From assembly GCA_029865285.1 (NCBI GenBank), contig JAOUHE010000057.1:1-10109 (forward strand): a DNA stretch of 10,109 bases, written 5' to 3'. Made by a program: the position numbers and the translations under genes. Source of the stretch: Chloroflexota bacterium (GTDB lineage Bacteria > Chloroflexota > Limnocylindria > QHBO01). How positions within the stretch are numbered: position 1 is the stretch's first letter; each line of letters begins with the position of its first letter. The notes beneath the pieces were generated by a model. It was not told the DNA's origin. It was given only the letters and a program-made list of their open reading frames with translations, and did no database searches. Shown one piece after another: positions 1-7,226 of this stretch.

Positions 1-111
1 GGCGACGGCCCGGACGAGAAGCTGGCGGTCTTCCGCGAGTTCATCAACTCGCTCGACGTCGACCTCGGCGGTGGCGAGAAGGGCCCTCCCCGCGAGGAGC
101 TCGGCAGCTAG
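1..111 (+). CDS. C-terminal tail of an acidic protein, possibly a bifunctional nuclease (DUF151), 5' partial
   Basis: Frame 1 reads 36 codons from the window edge to a TAG at 109-111. Nearly every codon ends in G or C, which marks it as genuinely coding. The tail contains the stretch DEKLAVFREFINSLDVDL followed by a Gly/Pro/Glu-rich end. A helix of the form 'E/D-x-x-F-R-x-F-hydrophobic' close to the C-terminus is what I remember of DUF151 bifunctional nuclease proteins, which often end in a similar acidic helix. That match is from memory, rests on one helix and is weak. No catalytic part is inside the window. The stop codon overlaps that of the convergent glycosyltransferase gene within a shared CTAG. 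The coding call is fairly secure; the family is a guess. Confidence 0.5.
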   Translation, partial: GDGPDEKLAVFREFINSLDVDLGGGEKGPPREELGS

Positions 112-899
112 GCCTTCGTGCGCGTCCCGAGGACGTGGGCCCGGCGAGTCCACAGCGCCCAGCGCAGCACCGCCAAATCGCGGAAGGTGCGCAGGATCTT
201 GCCGATGCTCGCCCCCGTGTTGGAGCCCGCCGCACGCGGGTAGTGGTTCACGCCCACCTGGGCAGAACGTACGCCGCGCGCACGAAGCTTGATGAGCAAC
301 TCGGCCGACAGGAAGGGGCCCTCGGCATCAAGCCGCAGGCCGTCGAAGACCTCGCGACGGAACAGCTTCATGGCGCAGTCGATGTCACGCACCCGCAGGC
401 CGAAGGCGACTGACACGATGGCGTTGTAGGTCTTGGCGATGAAGATTCTATGGAACGGGTCGCGCCGCTTGATCCGGTAGCCGATCACCGCGTCCACCGG
501 CTTGCGGTCGTCGGCCAACCGGTCGAGCAGTCGGCTCATTTCGCGCAGGTCGAACTGCAGGTCGCCGTCGGAGAAGCAGATCAGCTCGCCCCGCGCCTCC
601 TCGAAGCCCGCCTTCAGGGCACCGCCGTAGCCGCGGTTTGGCTGGTGGTGGACGCGCACCCTCGGATCAGCGGCGGCCAAGGCATCGGCCAGCGCCGGCG
701 TGCTGTCGGTTGAGCCGTCGTCGATGGCCAGCACCTCGATCGAGCTGACCAGCGGGCCGATCTCGGCCAGCGCCCGCTCGACGGTCCGCTCGATGTTCTC
801 CTGCTCGTTGTAGGCCGGGAAGAAGAAGGTGAGCGCCGGCCGGGCGTCGCCGGGTGGTGCCGGAGTCGGATCGGGGGACGACTTCTGGTCCTGGGTCAC
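108..899 (-). CDS. GT2 family polyprenyl-phosphate hexosyltransferase (dolichyl-phosphate mannose synthase type)
   Basis: The product has 263 residues. It carries a GT-A fold signature: FFFPAYNEQENI (residues 25-36), the nucleotide-binding DDGSTD (60-65), NRGYGGALKAGF (88-99), the metal-binding SDGDLQFD (110-117) and the downstream RDIDCAMKLFRR segment (171-182). This layout is typical of DPM1/Ppm1-like enzymes, which move a hexose from a nucleotide sugar (GDP-mannose in the best-known cases) to polyprenyl phosphate on the cytoplasmic face. There are no C-terminal membrane spans, as in single-domain DPM1. The Pro-rich first 20 residues are probably flexible. The GTG start at 899 is chosen because AAGGAGG lies 4 nt upstream and no other start precedes the conserved domain. 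The gene is divergent from a gene encoding lipid-sugar-dependent GT-C enzymes, which supports the donor-synthesis role. The exact sugar is inferred, not shown. Confidence 0.92.
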   Translation of the reverse strand: MTQDQKSSPDPTPAPPGDARPALTFFFPAYNEQENIERTVERALAEIGPLVSSIEVLAIDDGSTDSTPALADALAAADPRVRVHHQPNRGYGGALKAGFEEARGELICFSDGDLQFDLREMSRLLDRLADDRKPVDAVIGYRIKRRDPFHRIFIAKTYNAIVSVAFGLRVRDIDCAMKLFRREVFDGLRLDAEGPFLSAELLIKLRARGVRSAQVGVNHYPRAAGSNTGASIGKILRTFRDLAVLRWALWTRRAHVLGTRTKA

Positions 900-903
900 G
901 CGA

Positions 904-910
904 CCTCCTT
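904..910 (-). promoter_or_regulatory. Ribosome binding site of the GT2 gene
   Basis: The minus strand reads AAGGAGG, a full match to the anti-Shine-Dalgarno core, 4 nt before the GTG at 899. It decides the start, because the frame stays open for almost 2 kb further upstream, where it only mirrors the opposite gene. Confidence 0.85.
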
Positions 911-938
911 GTTGCGGGTCCGCCGTACCGTAGCGCAA

Positions 939-953
939 CCGCTTGGCAAGCGG
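939..953. promoter_or_regulatory. Perfect 7-1-7 palindrome in the divergent promoter region (candidate operator)
   Basis: The bases read CCGCTTG-G-CAAGCGG, two perfect 7-bp arms around one central base. The site lies in the 132-bp gap between the GT2 start (899) and the giant glycosyltransferase start (1032). A TTGACG on the minus strand (962-957) and a TATACT on the plus strand (973-978) flank it. Neither has a good partner hexamer at normal spacing, so the promoters are only suggested. Size and place fit a dimeric repressor site controlling both genes. A leader hairpin is an alternative. Confidence 0.4.
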
Positions 954-1031
954 AACCGTCAAGGGGTCGATGTATACTCCGGCCCACCTTGGCGTACGAC
1001 CGCAGGCGCCCCTGACCGGGTGCCGCCACCG

Positions 1032-4000
1032 ATGACCCGCGACTCCGTGAGGGAGCGGGGCGCGAGGCCATTCGACCGCGGCCTGCCGCTCGATCCCGCC
1101 ACGCTGGTGATCCTCCTGATCGTGATGGGGGTGCTCTTGCGTGCCTTCATCGGCGGGATCTACGTACCCCTCTCCGGCTTCCGGATCGACGTTGGCGACT
1201 TCTCGTCGTGGGCGCAGCGGCTGGCGACCAGCGGACCCGGCGAGTTCTACCAGGCCGACTACTTCAGCGACTACCCGCCCGGCTACATGTACGTGCTGTG
1301 GCTGCTCGGCTCGATCGGCGAATGGCTGCGCCCGATCTTCGGCCTGTCGATCACCCCCGGCCTCGTCAAGGTGCCCGGCATCCTGGCCGACGCGGGCGTG
1401 GCCTGGCTCCTGTTCATCTACGCCCGCCGTTTTGGGGACCGATGGCTCGGCGGCCTGGGGGGCGAACGGATCGGCCTCATCGCGGCGACGGTCTACCTGT
1501 TCAATCCCGGCACCATCTTCAACGCATCGGTCTGGGGCCAGGTCGACTCGGTGGGCGCGCTCGCCATCCTTGCGACGCTCTACCTCCTTGCCCGCGGCTG
1601 GACCGAGGCGGCAGCCGTCGGCGCGGTGTTGGCGCTGCTCATCAAGTTCCAGTTCGCCTTCCTGATCCCGATCGTGGCGATCGTCGGCATCAAGCGGCAC
1701 GTCTTCGGCACCTCGTCGGACCCAGCCCACGACGGCCGCGGCGACCCGCTGCGAGTGCTCACCTCGTTGGCGGCGGGTCTCGGCTCGCTGGTCGTGCTGA
1801 TCCTGCCGTTCCGGCTGGCCGTCTGGGCGCCGGCCGACCGTGCCCACTCCCTGATCGGGAAGTTCCTCGACGCGGCGGACACCTACAAGGGTCTCTCGAT
1901 CAACGGCTTCAACCTGTGGCGCAACCCGTGGAGCGGGCTCGGCGACACGTTGCAGTGGGGCTGCGACGTCGCCCCGCCGACATGCCCCGACGGACAGGGC
2001 ATCGCGGTCATGCTCGGCACCTTCCCGGTCACCTGGCAGCTGGTCGGGACGGTGCTGTTCGCGCTGGCCGCCCTCGTCGCGCTGTGGCAGGTCGCGCGCC
2101 GCGACGATCCGGCCGGCCTCCTCGTCGGCGCCCTGGTGCTGGCGGTCGCCTTCTATGCGCTGCCGACCCGCGTCCATGAGCGGTACCTCTTCCCGGCGCT
2201 GGCCCTGGCGGCCCCGCTGGTGCTGCGCGGGCGGCGTTGGGCGGTGCTCTACGCGGCCCTGACCGTCTCGTTCTTCGCCAACGTCTACTGGGTCTACACG
2301 GCAGACTGGTCGTGGGCGGGAGGGGGCGTCATGAACCCGGGGCTGGACGGCCTGCCCATGCCGCGCGACGCGTTCCTTGGGGAATTCCTGTTCAACGACA
2401 CAGGCATCTACCTGCTGTCGGCGGGGATCGTGGTCGTCCTCGCGTGGCTGGTGCTGCAGTCGGCCGGGATGGCGGTCCGCGCGGGCGATCTGGCGCTCGC
2501 CCCGATCCGATCGGCGCCGCCGGCCGATCGGATCACGGCAGACCCAGGACCGGTCCTGCCACCGATTGCGGTTGACGAGCCGGTGCGCGCTGAGCGGCCC
2601 GCCCCTGGTTCCCGCCTGCGCCGTTGGCTGCGCCGCGATCCTGCCGACCCGAACGCACCGGAGCCGCCGCGGCGCCTCGACCGGCTGGATGCGGTGCTGC
2701 TGCTGGGACTCGTGCTGTTCGCCCTCGTCTTCCGGCTCTGGCGCCTCGACTTCCCGCGCCACTTCCATTTCGACGAGGTCTACCACGCACGGACGGCAAC
2801 GGAGATGCTCGCCGACTGGCAGGAGGGCTGGACCCGCGACACGTATGAATGGACGCACCCGCCGCTGGCGAAGTACCTGATCGCCGCCGGGATCGTGGCG
2901 GCGGACCCGAACAAGGTGCTCGGCAGCACCGAGCTTGACGTCCCGGCCACGTCACTGGCGGTCGCGCCCCAGCGCAGCGCCGAGGGGCGCCTTGCCTCGA
3001 TCGTCTTCAGTTCGGCCGGAGACGAGACGATCACGGCGCGCGAGGTCACGTCGGGCACGGTCGTGTCGAGCTGGACGATGAGCGGCCCCGTCGCCAGTCT
3101 TGCGTACGACGAGGACGTCAACCGGCTGCTCGTCGGGTTGGCCGACACCGGGAGCGTATCGGTCTTCGACCTGGGCGCATTCCTCGGCCAGCTCGGTGAA
3201 CGGGGGCCGCCGCCGGGCGTGGCCCTGATCGAGACCGCGTTGGCCGGCATCAGCGAGATCGTGGTGCCGCAGGGGCAGCCGATCATCCTTTTCCGCGGCA
3301 CCGACGGGATCGCCGAGGTGGAGCGCGAGACGGGCGCCCGGATAGCCACCTCCAGCCTGGTTGCCAGTGGGATCGGCTACGTGCCGGCCGGTTCCGGCGA
3401 TGACGGCGCTCCGGCGCGCGTCGTGGCCATCGACCTGGCGCGCGGCAGCCTGGTGGCCCTCGATGCCGCCTCCCTCGAACTCGACACGGGGCTGATCGGC
3501 AGCGACGGGCGGGTGATTCTGCGTGCTCCTCCGACCGGGCCGGTCATGGTCCAGGCGCGCGGCAAAGACACGCAGGTCTGGGTCCCGGTCGGCCCGCTCC
3601 CCGCAGACGACGAGCACGGCCCGGTCGCCGGCGGGCTGACCGTGTTCGACGAGAAGCTGTCCGAGATCGACACGGTGCCGCTGCCGGGCACGCCGAGGTT
3701 GATCGGCTGGCAGTGGGTGGCCAACATCGTCTATGTCGCGGGGACCGATCCCGCGACCGGCAAGGCCGAGGCGTGGGCCGTCATGCCGCACGGCAATGGC
3801 GGCTCACAGAGCGTCGGATTCGCCGCGTTCGACACGAGCCCGCTCCCCGGTGACCCGCTGGCGTTGGGCTTCGACATCTCCGACCACGCGGAGGGCGACG
3901 ACCATGGCCGCCTGATCGTCTCGACGATTACGGCCGGCGGCGGTGGGCTGGTTGCGATCGACGCTGGCAGCAACGCCTTCGCCTGGCGGATCGCGGGGAT

Positions 4001-5594
4001 CGTCTTCGGCTCGATCCTGGTCGGGCTCATCTACCTGCTTGCCGCGACCCTCTTCCGACGCCGACGGATCGCGGTGCTGGCGGCCGCCTTCGTGGCGATC
4101 GACGGGATGAGCTACGTGATGAGCCGGATCGCCATGAACGACATCTTCGTCGCCACCTTCATCGTTGCCGCCTACCTGGTCTTCTGGCAGGTCTGGGCAG
4201 GTCGCTGGGTGCGCAGCGCGTGGTGGGCCCTGCCGCTGGTCGGTGTCCTCATCGGCCTGGCCGCCGCCAGCAAGTGGGTCGGCTGGTATGCGCTCTTCGG
4301 CCTGTGGGTCCTCGTCCTGGCACGTTCTGGCCTCGGCCGCTTCCTGCTGGTGGCGGGCGTCGCCTTCATCACGGTGGTGGGGGCGATCGGTGCCCCGTGG
4401 CCGTTCCTGGTCGTCTGCCTGCTGGCGCTCGGACTCGCCCTGGTCCTCGTCTGGGAGCGCCCGGTGCGCCTCACGGGTCGCGATCTGGCGGCGCTGCCGG
4501 CCATCGGTGTCGTGGCCGGGGGGATCGGCCTGGCGTTCACGATGGCCTACGGCACCGTGGAGGGGCGCGACCCGCGCAGTGCGGTCGAACTCCTCTTCGC
4601 GATCCTCGCGCGCGGTGCGCAGGCGGCGTGGCCCGCATGGCTGATGCTAGGCATCAGCGCCTTGCTGATCGTCCTCCGCGCGTGGCGCTCGCTGCGCGAC
4701 CCGGCCAGTGACCGCCGCTGGTACCTCCCCGGCGAGCTCGGCGGGTTCGCCTGGCCGTGGGTTGGCGCGACCCTGCTGGTGATCCCGCTGCTCGTCTACT
4801 TCGTGGCCTACATCCCGTACCTGCAGCTGGGCCACGGGATCGCCACCGTGGCACAGGGACCGGGATACGGCTGGTCGCTCGATGAACTGCACTCACAGAT
4901 GTTCGGCTATCACTTCGGCCTGCAGGCGGGCCACGCCGCCTCGTCGCCGTGGTGGAGCTGGCCGCTCGACCTGAAGCCGGTCTGGTTCTACAGCCACTCC
5001 TTTGACGAGCGGCAGATGGCCGTCATCTACAACGGTGGCAATCCGGTCCTCTTCTGGGCAGGGGTCCCGGCCGTGCTGTGGGGCGCCCTGATGGCCTGGC
5101 GCCGCCGCTCGCTGGCCCTCGCGCTGGTAGCCGCGGCCTTCGCCTTCCAGTACCTGCCGTGGATCCGGATCGAGCGGGCCACCTTCCAGTACCACTACCT
5201 CACTGCGGTCCTCTTCTCGATGATCGCCGTGGCCTACTTCGTTGACGAGGGACTGCGGTCGTGGGGCTACCGCTCCCTGGCGATCGGGTTCCTGGTGGCC
5301 GTCGTGGTGGCGGGCGCGCTCGTCTTCCCGCTCGGCGCCGCGCTGGTCATGCCCGACTGGTACATCAATGCGGCCCGCGCCCTGGCCCCGTGGAACTACG
5401 CGTTCCAGTTCCCGTCTCCACCGCAGGGCGAGCGCGCGCAACTCATTACTGCCGACAGCCTGAAACTGGCGGTCGGCACGGTCGTGGCGGTCCTGGCGGC
5501 TGCCTTCGCGCTGATGGGGCGCGACCTGCTCGGGTCCCGCCGTGAGGCGTCGCCGTCAGTCGCGACGACGGAAGGCGACCAGCATGAAGAGTAG
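1032..5594 (+). CDS. Giant two-module GT-C glycosyltransferase: Gpi18-like mannosyltransferase fused to PMT (GT39) with a propeller-like insert
   Basis: The protein has 1520 residues in one uninterrupted frame. Module A (about 12-476) is a multi-span GT-C protein of the Gpi18-related type (COG5542): acidic first loop with D53 and D56, SDYPPGYMY (about 79-85), VWGQVDS (167-173) and RVHERYLFP (380-388). A charged, Pro-rich cytoplasmic linker (about 478-551) follows. Module B is a PMT protein O-mannosyltransferase: FDEVYHA with the catalytic-type pair D581/E582, WTHPPLAK (H609), SRIAMND (R1032, D1037), SKW (K1081), SPWWSWP (1305-1311) and TFQYHY (F1385, H1388). Residues about 625-980, between the HPPLAK loop and the next span, form a soluble beta-rich domain resembling YVTN/WD-type propellers. 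Such enzymes use polyprenyl-phosphate sugars outside the membrane. ATG 1032 is preferred over GTG 1020 because the leader before the first span is then short; neither has a clear ribosome site. The last 39 bp overlap the convergent PspC gene. Confidence 0.92.
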   Translation: MTRDSVRERGARPFDRGLPLDPATLVILLIVMGVLLRAFIGGIYVPLSGFRIDVGDFSSWAQRLATSGPGEFYQADYFSDYPPGYMYVLWLLGSIGEWLRPIFGLSITPGLVKVPGILADAGVAWLLFIYARRFGDRWLGGLGGERIGLIAATVYLFNPGTIFNASVWGQVDSVGALAILATLYLLARGWTEAAAVGAVLALLIKFQFAFLIPIVAIVGIKRHVFGTSSDPAHDGRGDPLRVLTSLAAGLGSLVVLILPFRLAVWAPADRAHSLIGKFLDAADTYKGLSINGFNLWRNPWSGLGDTLQWGCDVAPPTCPDGQGIAVMLGTFPVTWQLVGTVLFALAALVALWQVARRDDPAGLLVGALVLAVAFYALPTRVHERYLFPALALAAPLVLRGRRWAVLYAALTVSFFANVYWVYTADWSWAGGGVMNPGLDGLPMPRDAFLGEFLFNDTGIYLLSAGIVVVLAWLVLQSAGMAVRAGDLALAPIRSAPPADRITADPGPVLPPIAVDEPVRAERPAPGSRLRRWLRRDPADPNAPEPPRRLDRLDAVLLLGLVLFALVFRLWRLDFPRHFHFDEVYHARTATEMLADWQEGWTRDTYEWTHPPLAKYLIAAGIVAADPNKVLGSTELDVPATSLAVAPQRSAEGRLASIVFSSAGDETITAREVTSGTVVSSWTMSGPVASLAYDEDVNRLLVGLADTGSVSVFDLGAFLGQLGERGPPPGVALIETALAGISEIVVPQGQPIILFRGTDGIAEVERETGARIATSSLVASGIGYVPAGSGDDGAPARVVAIDLARGSLVALDAASLELDTGLIGSDGRVILRAPPTGPVMVQARGKDTQVWVPVGPLPADDEHGPVAGGLTVFDEKLSEIDTVPLPGTPRLIGWQWVANIVYVAGTDPATGKAEAWAVMPHGNGGSQSVGFAAFDTSPLPGDPLALGFDISDHAEGDDHGRLIVSTITAGGGGLVAIDAGSNAFAWRIAGIVFGSILVGLIYLLAATLFRRRRIAVLAAAFVAIDGMSYVMSRIAMNDIFVATFIVAAYLVFWQVWAGRWVRSAWWALPLVGVLIGLAAASKWVGWYALFGLWVLVLARSGLGRFLLVAGVAFITVVGAIGAPWPFLVVCLLALGLALVLVWERPVRLTGRDLAALPAIGVVAGGIGLAFTMAYGTVEGRDPRSAVELLFAILARGAQAAWPAWLMLGISALLIVLRAWRSLRDPASDRRWYLPGELGGFAWPWVGATLLVIPLLVYFVAYIPYLQLGHGIATVAQGPGYGWSLDELHSQMFGYHFGLQAGHAASSPWWSWPLDLKPVWFYSHSFDERQMAVIYNGGNPVLFWAGVPAVLWGALMAWRRRSLALALVAAAFAFQYLPWIRIERATFQYHYLTAVLFSMIAVAYFVDEGLRSWGYRSLAIGFLVAVVVAGALVFPLGAALVMPDWYINAARALAPWNYAFQFPSPPQGERAQLITADSLKLAVGTVVAVLAAAFALMGRDLLGSRREASPSVATTEGDQHEE
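2904..3970 (+). other. Coding segment for the propeller-like extracytoplasmic insert of the PMT module
   Basis: This in-frame segment encodes residues about 625-980 of the giant glycosyltransferase. It has no hydrophobic spans. It contains several beta-strand stretches ending in blade-like motifs, such as RLLVGLADTGSVSVFDL, ARVVAIDLARGSLVALD and GRLIVSTITAGGGGLVAID. Ordinary PMT proteins pass from the HPPLGK motif to the second membrane span (here FAWRIAGIVFGS, starting near residue 983) through a short loop. The domain therefore looks inserted at that loop. The boundaries are estimates by eye. The fold class is inferred from strand pattern only. Confidence 0.65.
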
Positions 5595-6023
5595 GCCGAG
5601 GACCACCAGCCCCAGAGGCCAGAGCCGATCGACGTCGAGGTCCGGCAGGTACTCACGGGCGAGGAAGTAGGCCCCGAGCCCGATCAGGATCAGCCCGAAG
5701 ACCCACGATCCACCACCTGAGTGGCGGTAGGCCCGCCGTGCGGACTGTGCGGCCCAGCCGGAGGGCGGCACCCAGCCCGACGACGGAGCAGCGCCGGCCG
5801 AGTCCGCCCCGCCGGCGCCTGGGGGCTCCGCGCCTTCCGGCGCCTGGGGCACCACGATCCACATCACCACGTAGACGATGAAGAAGACGCCCCCGGTGAT
5901 GATCGCCAGGACCGCCCACACCACGCGCACGATCGAGGGATCGAGGTCCAGGTACTCCGCGACGCCGCCCGCGACACCGCTGATCATCTCCTCGCGACGG
6001 GACCGATACAGCCGCCGATTCAT
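5556..6023 (-). CDS. PspC-domain membrane protein with C-terminal LiaI/LiaF-like membrane pair
   Basis: The product has 155 residues. Residues 4-60 are a PspC domain: LYRSRREEMISGVAGGVAEYLDLDPSIVR followed by a membrane span (about 34-58) ending in VMWIVVPQ. A low-complexity Gly/Ala/Pro/Ser linker (61-106) leads to two short spans (about 107-122 and 134-151) around DVDRLWPLGLVVLG, which resembles the DUF5668 LiaI/LiaF-type membrane module. PspC proteins take part in envelope-stress sensing with phage-shock or Lia-type systems. The exact partner here is unknown. The ATG at 6023 has AAGGAGG 6 nt upstream and overlaps the TGA of the preceding gene as ATGA, so translation is probably coupled. The 3' end overlaps the convergent glycosyltransferase gene by 39 bp. 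Confidence 0.9.
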   Translation of the reverse strand: MNRRLYRSRREEMISGVAGGVAEYLDLDPSIVRVVWAVLAIITGGVFFIVYVVMWIVVPQAPEGAEPPGAGGADSAGAAPSSGWVPPSGWAAQSARRAYRHSGGGSWVFGLILIGLGAYFLAREYLPDLDVDRLWPLGLVVLGLLFMLVAFRRRD

Positions 6024-6982
6024 CCGCAGCCTCCTTCAGGATTCAGGGTGAAACTCCCCGCATTGCCGCTGATCTCGAGGCGGATCTGCTGGGCCGCCCA
6101 GGCGTAACCGGAGGTCGACCACGTATCGCCCACCCGCACCAGCCCCGATCCGTCGAGGTTGTGCGAGAACGCGACGTTCGAGTCCAGGGTGTACTCGACC
6201 GCCACCCCGCCGAGCGTGCAGACCTGGATCGATCCGGCGTTGACGCTCAGGCTGCCGCGCATGTTCATTGCCGTCCCGATCGTGACGGATGCCGAACCGG
6301 CATTCAACGACAGCTCCAGGCGCTCCACATCGGCATCGGTCAGGTCAAGCGTCAGCGAGCCGGCGTTGGGGTTCAGCGAGACGCGGCTGAAGCGACCCCC
6401 GCCGAGGTCGATGGTCGTATCGGCCGCGTTGGGTGACGCGTTCAGCGTGTATACGGAATCAGTCGGCAGGCTGACCTCCCAACGCTGACGCCCGCCGTCC
6501 CACCAGCGCCCGTTGTCCGGGGAGCGGACCTCGAGGCGATCGCTGCTCGCCGTGATACGGGCAGGATCCCCGCCCCGCTGGCCGCTGGCCACCGTCCACG
6601 CCGAGTTATCGGTCATGGCGACGCTCAGCGTGCCGCAGTTGAAGTCGAGCTCCACCCCGGCGCTGCTCCCGAAGTCGCCGCTGCGCGAGGTGAGCGATGT
6701 GGGGTCGCCGGTCCCGCAGTTGAGCGAGAGCGTCGGCCCGACGGCGATCAGTGCGCCGCCAGCGCCACCGACCACCAGCGCCGCCGCAACCGTCCCGACG
6801 ACCGCGAACGGGGTGCGCGACACGACCACCGACACGCCGATCACGATCAGGATGACCGGCCAGAGGCGCCACAGGTCGCGGAGCGCGTCCTTGTCGAGGT
6901 ACCCCTGCTGGGCAGCCAACGCAACCGCGCCGGCGGTGATGAGGGCGAGGCCCCAGAAGAGCAGCCCACGGTTGAGGGTCAT
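6020..6982 (-). CDS. LiaF-like 'toast-rack' membrane protein with N-terminal DUF5668-type spans
   Basis: The product has 320 residues. The N-terminus has three hydrophobic spans: about 7-24, 40-54 and 58-82. The first two, around DLWRLWPVILIVIG, match the LiaI/LiaF-like DUF5668 pattern. Residues about 83-320 form an extracytoplasmic beta-rich domain with short repeated strands. The motif NAGS occurs at 206, 227, 248 and 307, and the first three are exactly 21 residues apart, as expected of a beta-solenoid or toast-rack domain. Four cysteines (C89, C116, C255, C319) could form disulfides. LiaF-type proteins modulate envelope-stress signalling; a histidine kinase partner is not in the window. 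ATG 6982 is preferred because AAAGGA lies 10 nt upstream. An in-frame ATG at 7003 would add MRKDQSV but lacks a ribosome site. It is the first gene of an operon with the PspC gene (ATGA overlap). Confidence 0.85.
   Translation of the reverse strand: MTLNRGLLFWGLALITAGAVALAAQQGYLDKDALRDLWRLWPVILIVIGVSVVVSRTPFAVVGTVAAALVVGGAGGALIAVGPTLSLNCGTGDPTSLTSRSGDFGSSAGVELDFNCGTLSVAMTDNSAWTVASGQRGGDPARITASSDRLEVRSPDNGRWWDGGRQRWEVSLPTDSVYTLNASPNAADTTIDLGGGRFSRVSLNPNAGSLTLDLTDADVERLELSLNAGSASVTIGTAMNMRGSLSVNAGSIQVCTLGGVAVEYTLDSNVAFSHNLDGSGLVRVGDTWSTSGYAWAAQQIRLEISGNAGSFTLNPEGGCG
6030..6036 (-). promoter_or_regulatory. Ribosome binding site of the PspC-domain gene
   Basis: The minus strand reads AAGGAGG 6 nt before the ATG at 6023. 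It lies inside the last codons of the upstream LiaF-like gene, where it encodes part of the Glu-Gly-Gly-Cys-Gly tail. This placement is typical of translationally coupled genes and fixes the start. Confidence 0.85.
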
Positions 6983-7030
6983 GACCGATTGGTCCTTTCG
7001 CATGCTGCGGTCGAACGCCCGAACCGTACC

Positions 7031-7047
7031 ATCGGCGCCCCGCCGAT
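7031..7047. promoter_or_regulatory. 7-bp inverted repeat, 3-nt spacer, in the leader of the LiaF-like operon
   Basis: The arms ATCGGCG and CGCCGAT are perfect complements separated by CCC. The site lies 49 bp upstream of the LiaF-like start codon. It could be an operator for a stress response regulator or a hairpin in the 5' untranslated RNA. No T-tract follows on either strand, so it is not an intrinsic terminator. Confidence 0.35.
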
Positions 7048-7211
7048 CGGGGAGTGCCGAATGGCCTATTCGTCGCCGGTCTGTTTCCTTTGTACCGGTC
7101 CAGCCGGACGCGAAGGGTCGTTCTGGTACGGGCAGCGACATCGCCAGCGACTGCCGGGCAGACGGAGGTTGTCCGTTCCGCCGCCGACAACTGCCAGCGC
7201 CGCGTACAGTC

Positions 7212-7226
7212 GTTCCAGCCTGGAAC
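7212..7226. promoter_or_regulatory. Perfect 15-bp palindrome (7-1-7), candidate operator
   Basis: The bases read GTTCCAG-C-CTGGAAC, fully symmetric around a single central base. It lies 60 bp upstream of the TTGACA of the plus-strand promoter and about 230 bp upstream of the LiaF-like start. The size and symmetry suit a dimeric DNA-binding regulator acting on one or both divergent units. No known family consensus is assigned. Confidence 0.4.

Noticed and set aside
909..1031. Upstream extension of the giant glycosyltransferase to a TTG at 909
   Set aside because: It would overlap the GT2 ribosome site and the palindrome, and the added residues are not membrane- or GT-like. ATG 1032 (or GTG 1020) is more plausible.
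900..2858. Long minus-strand upstream extension of the GT2 frame
   Set aside because: It mirrors the giant glycosyltransferase gene. The translation is Arg/Gln/Glu-rich low-complexity sequence without motifs. A full Shine-Dalgarno site and the conserved domain place the start at 899.
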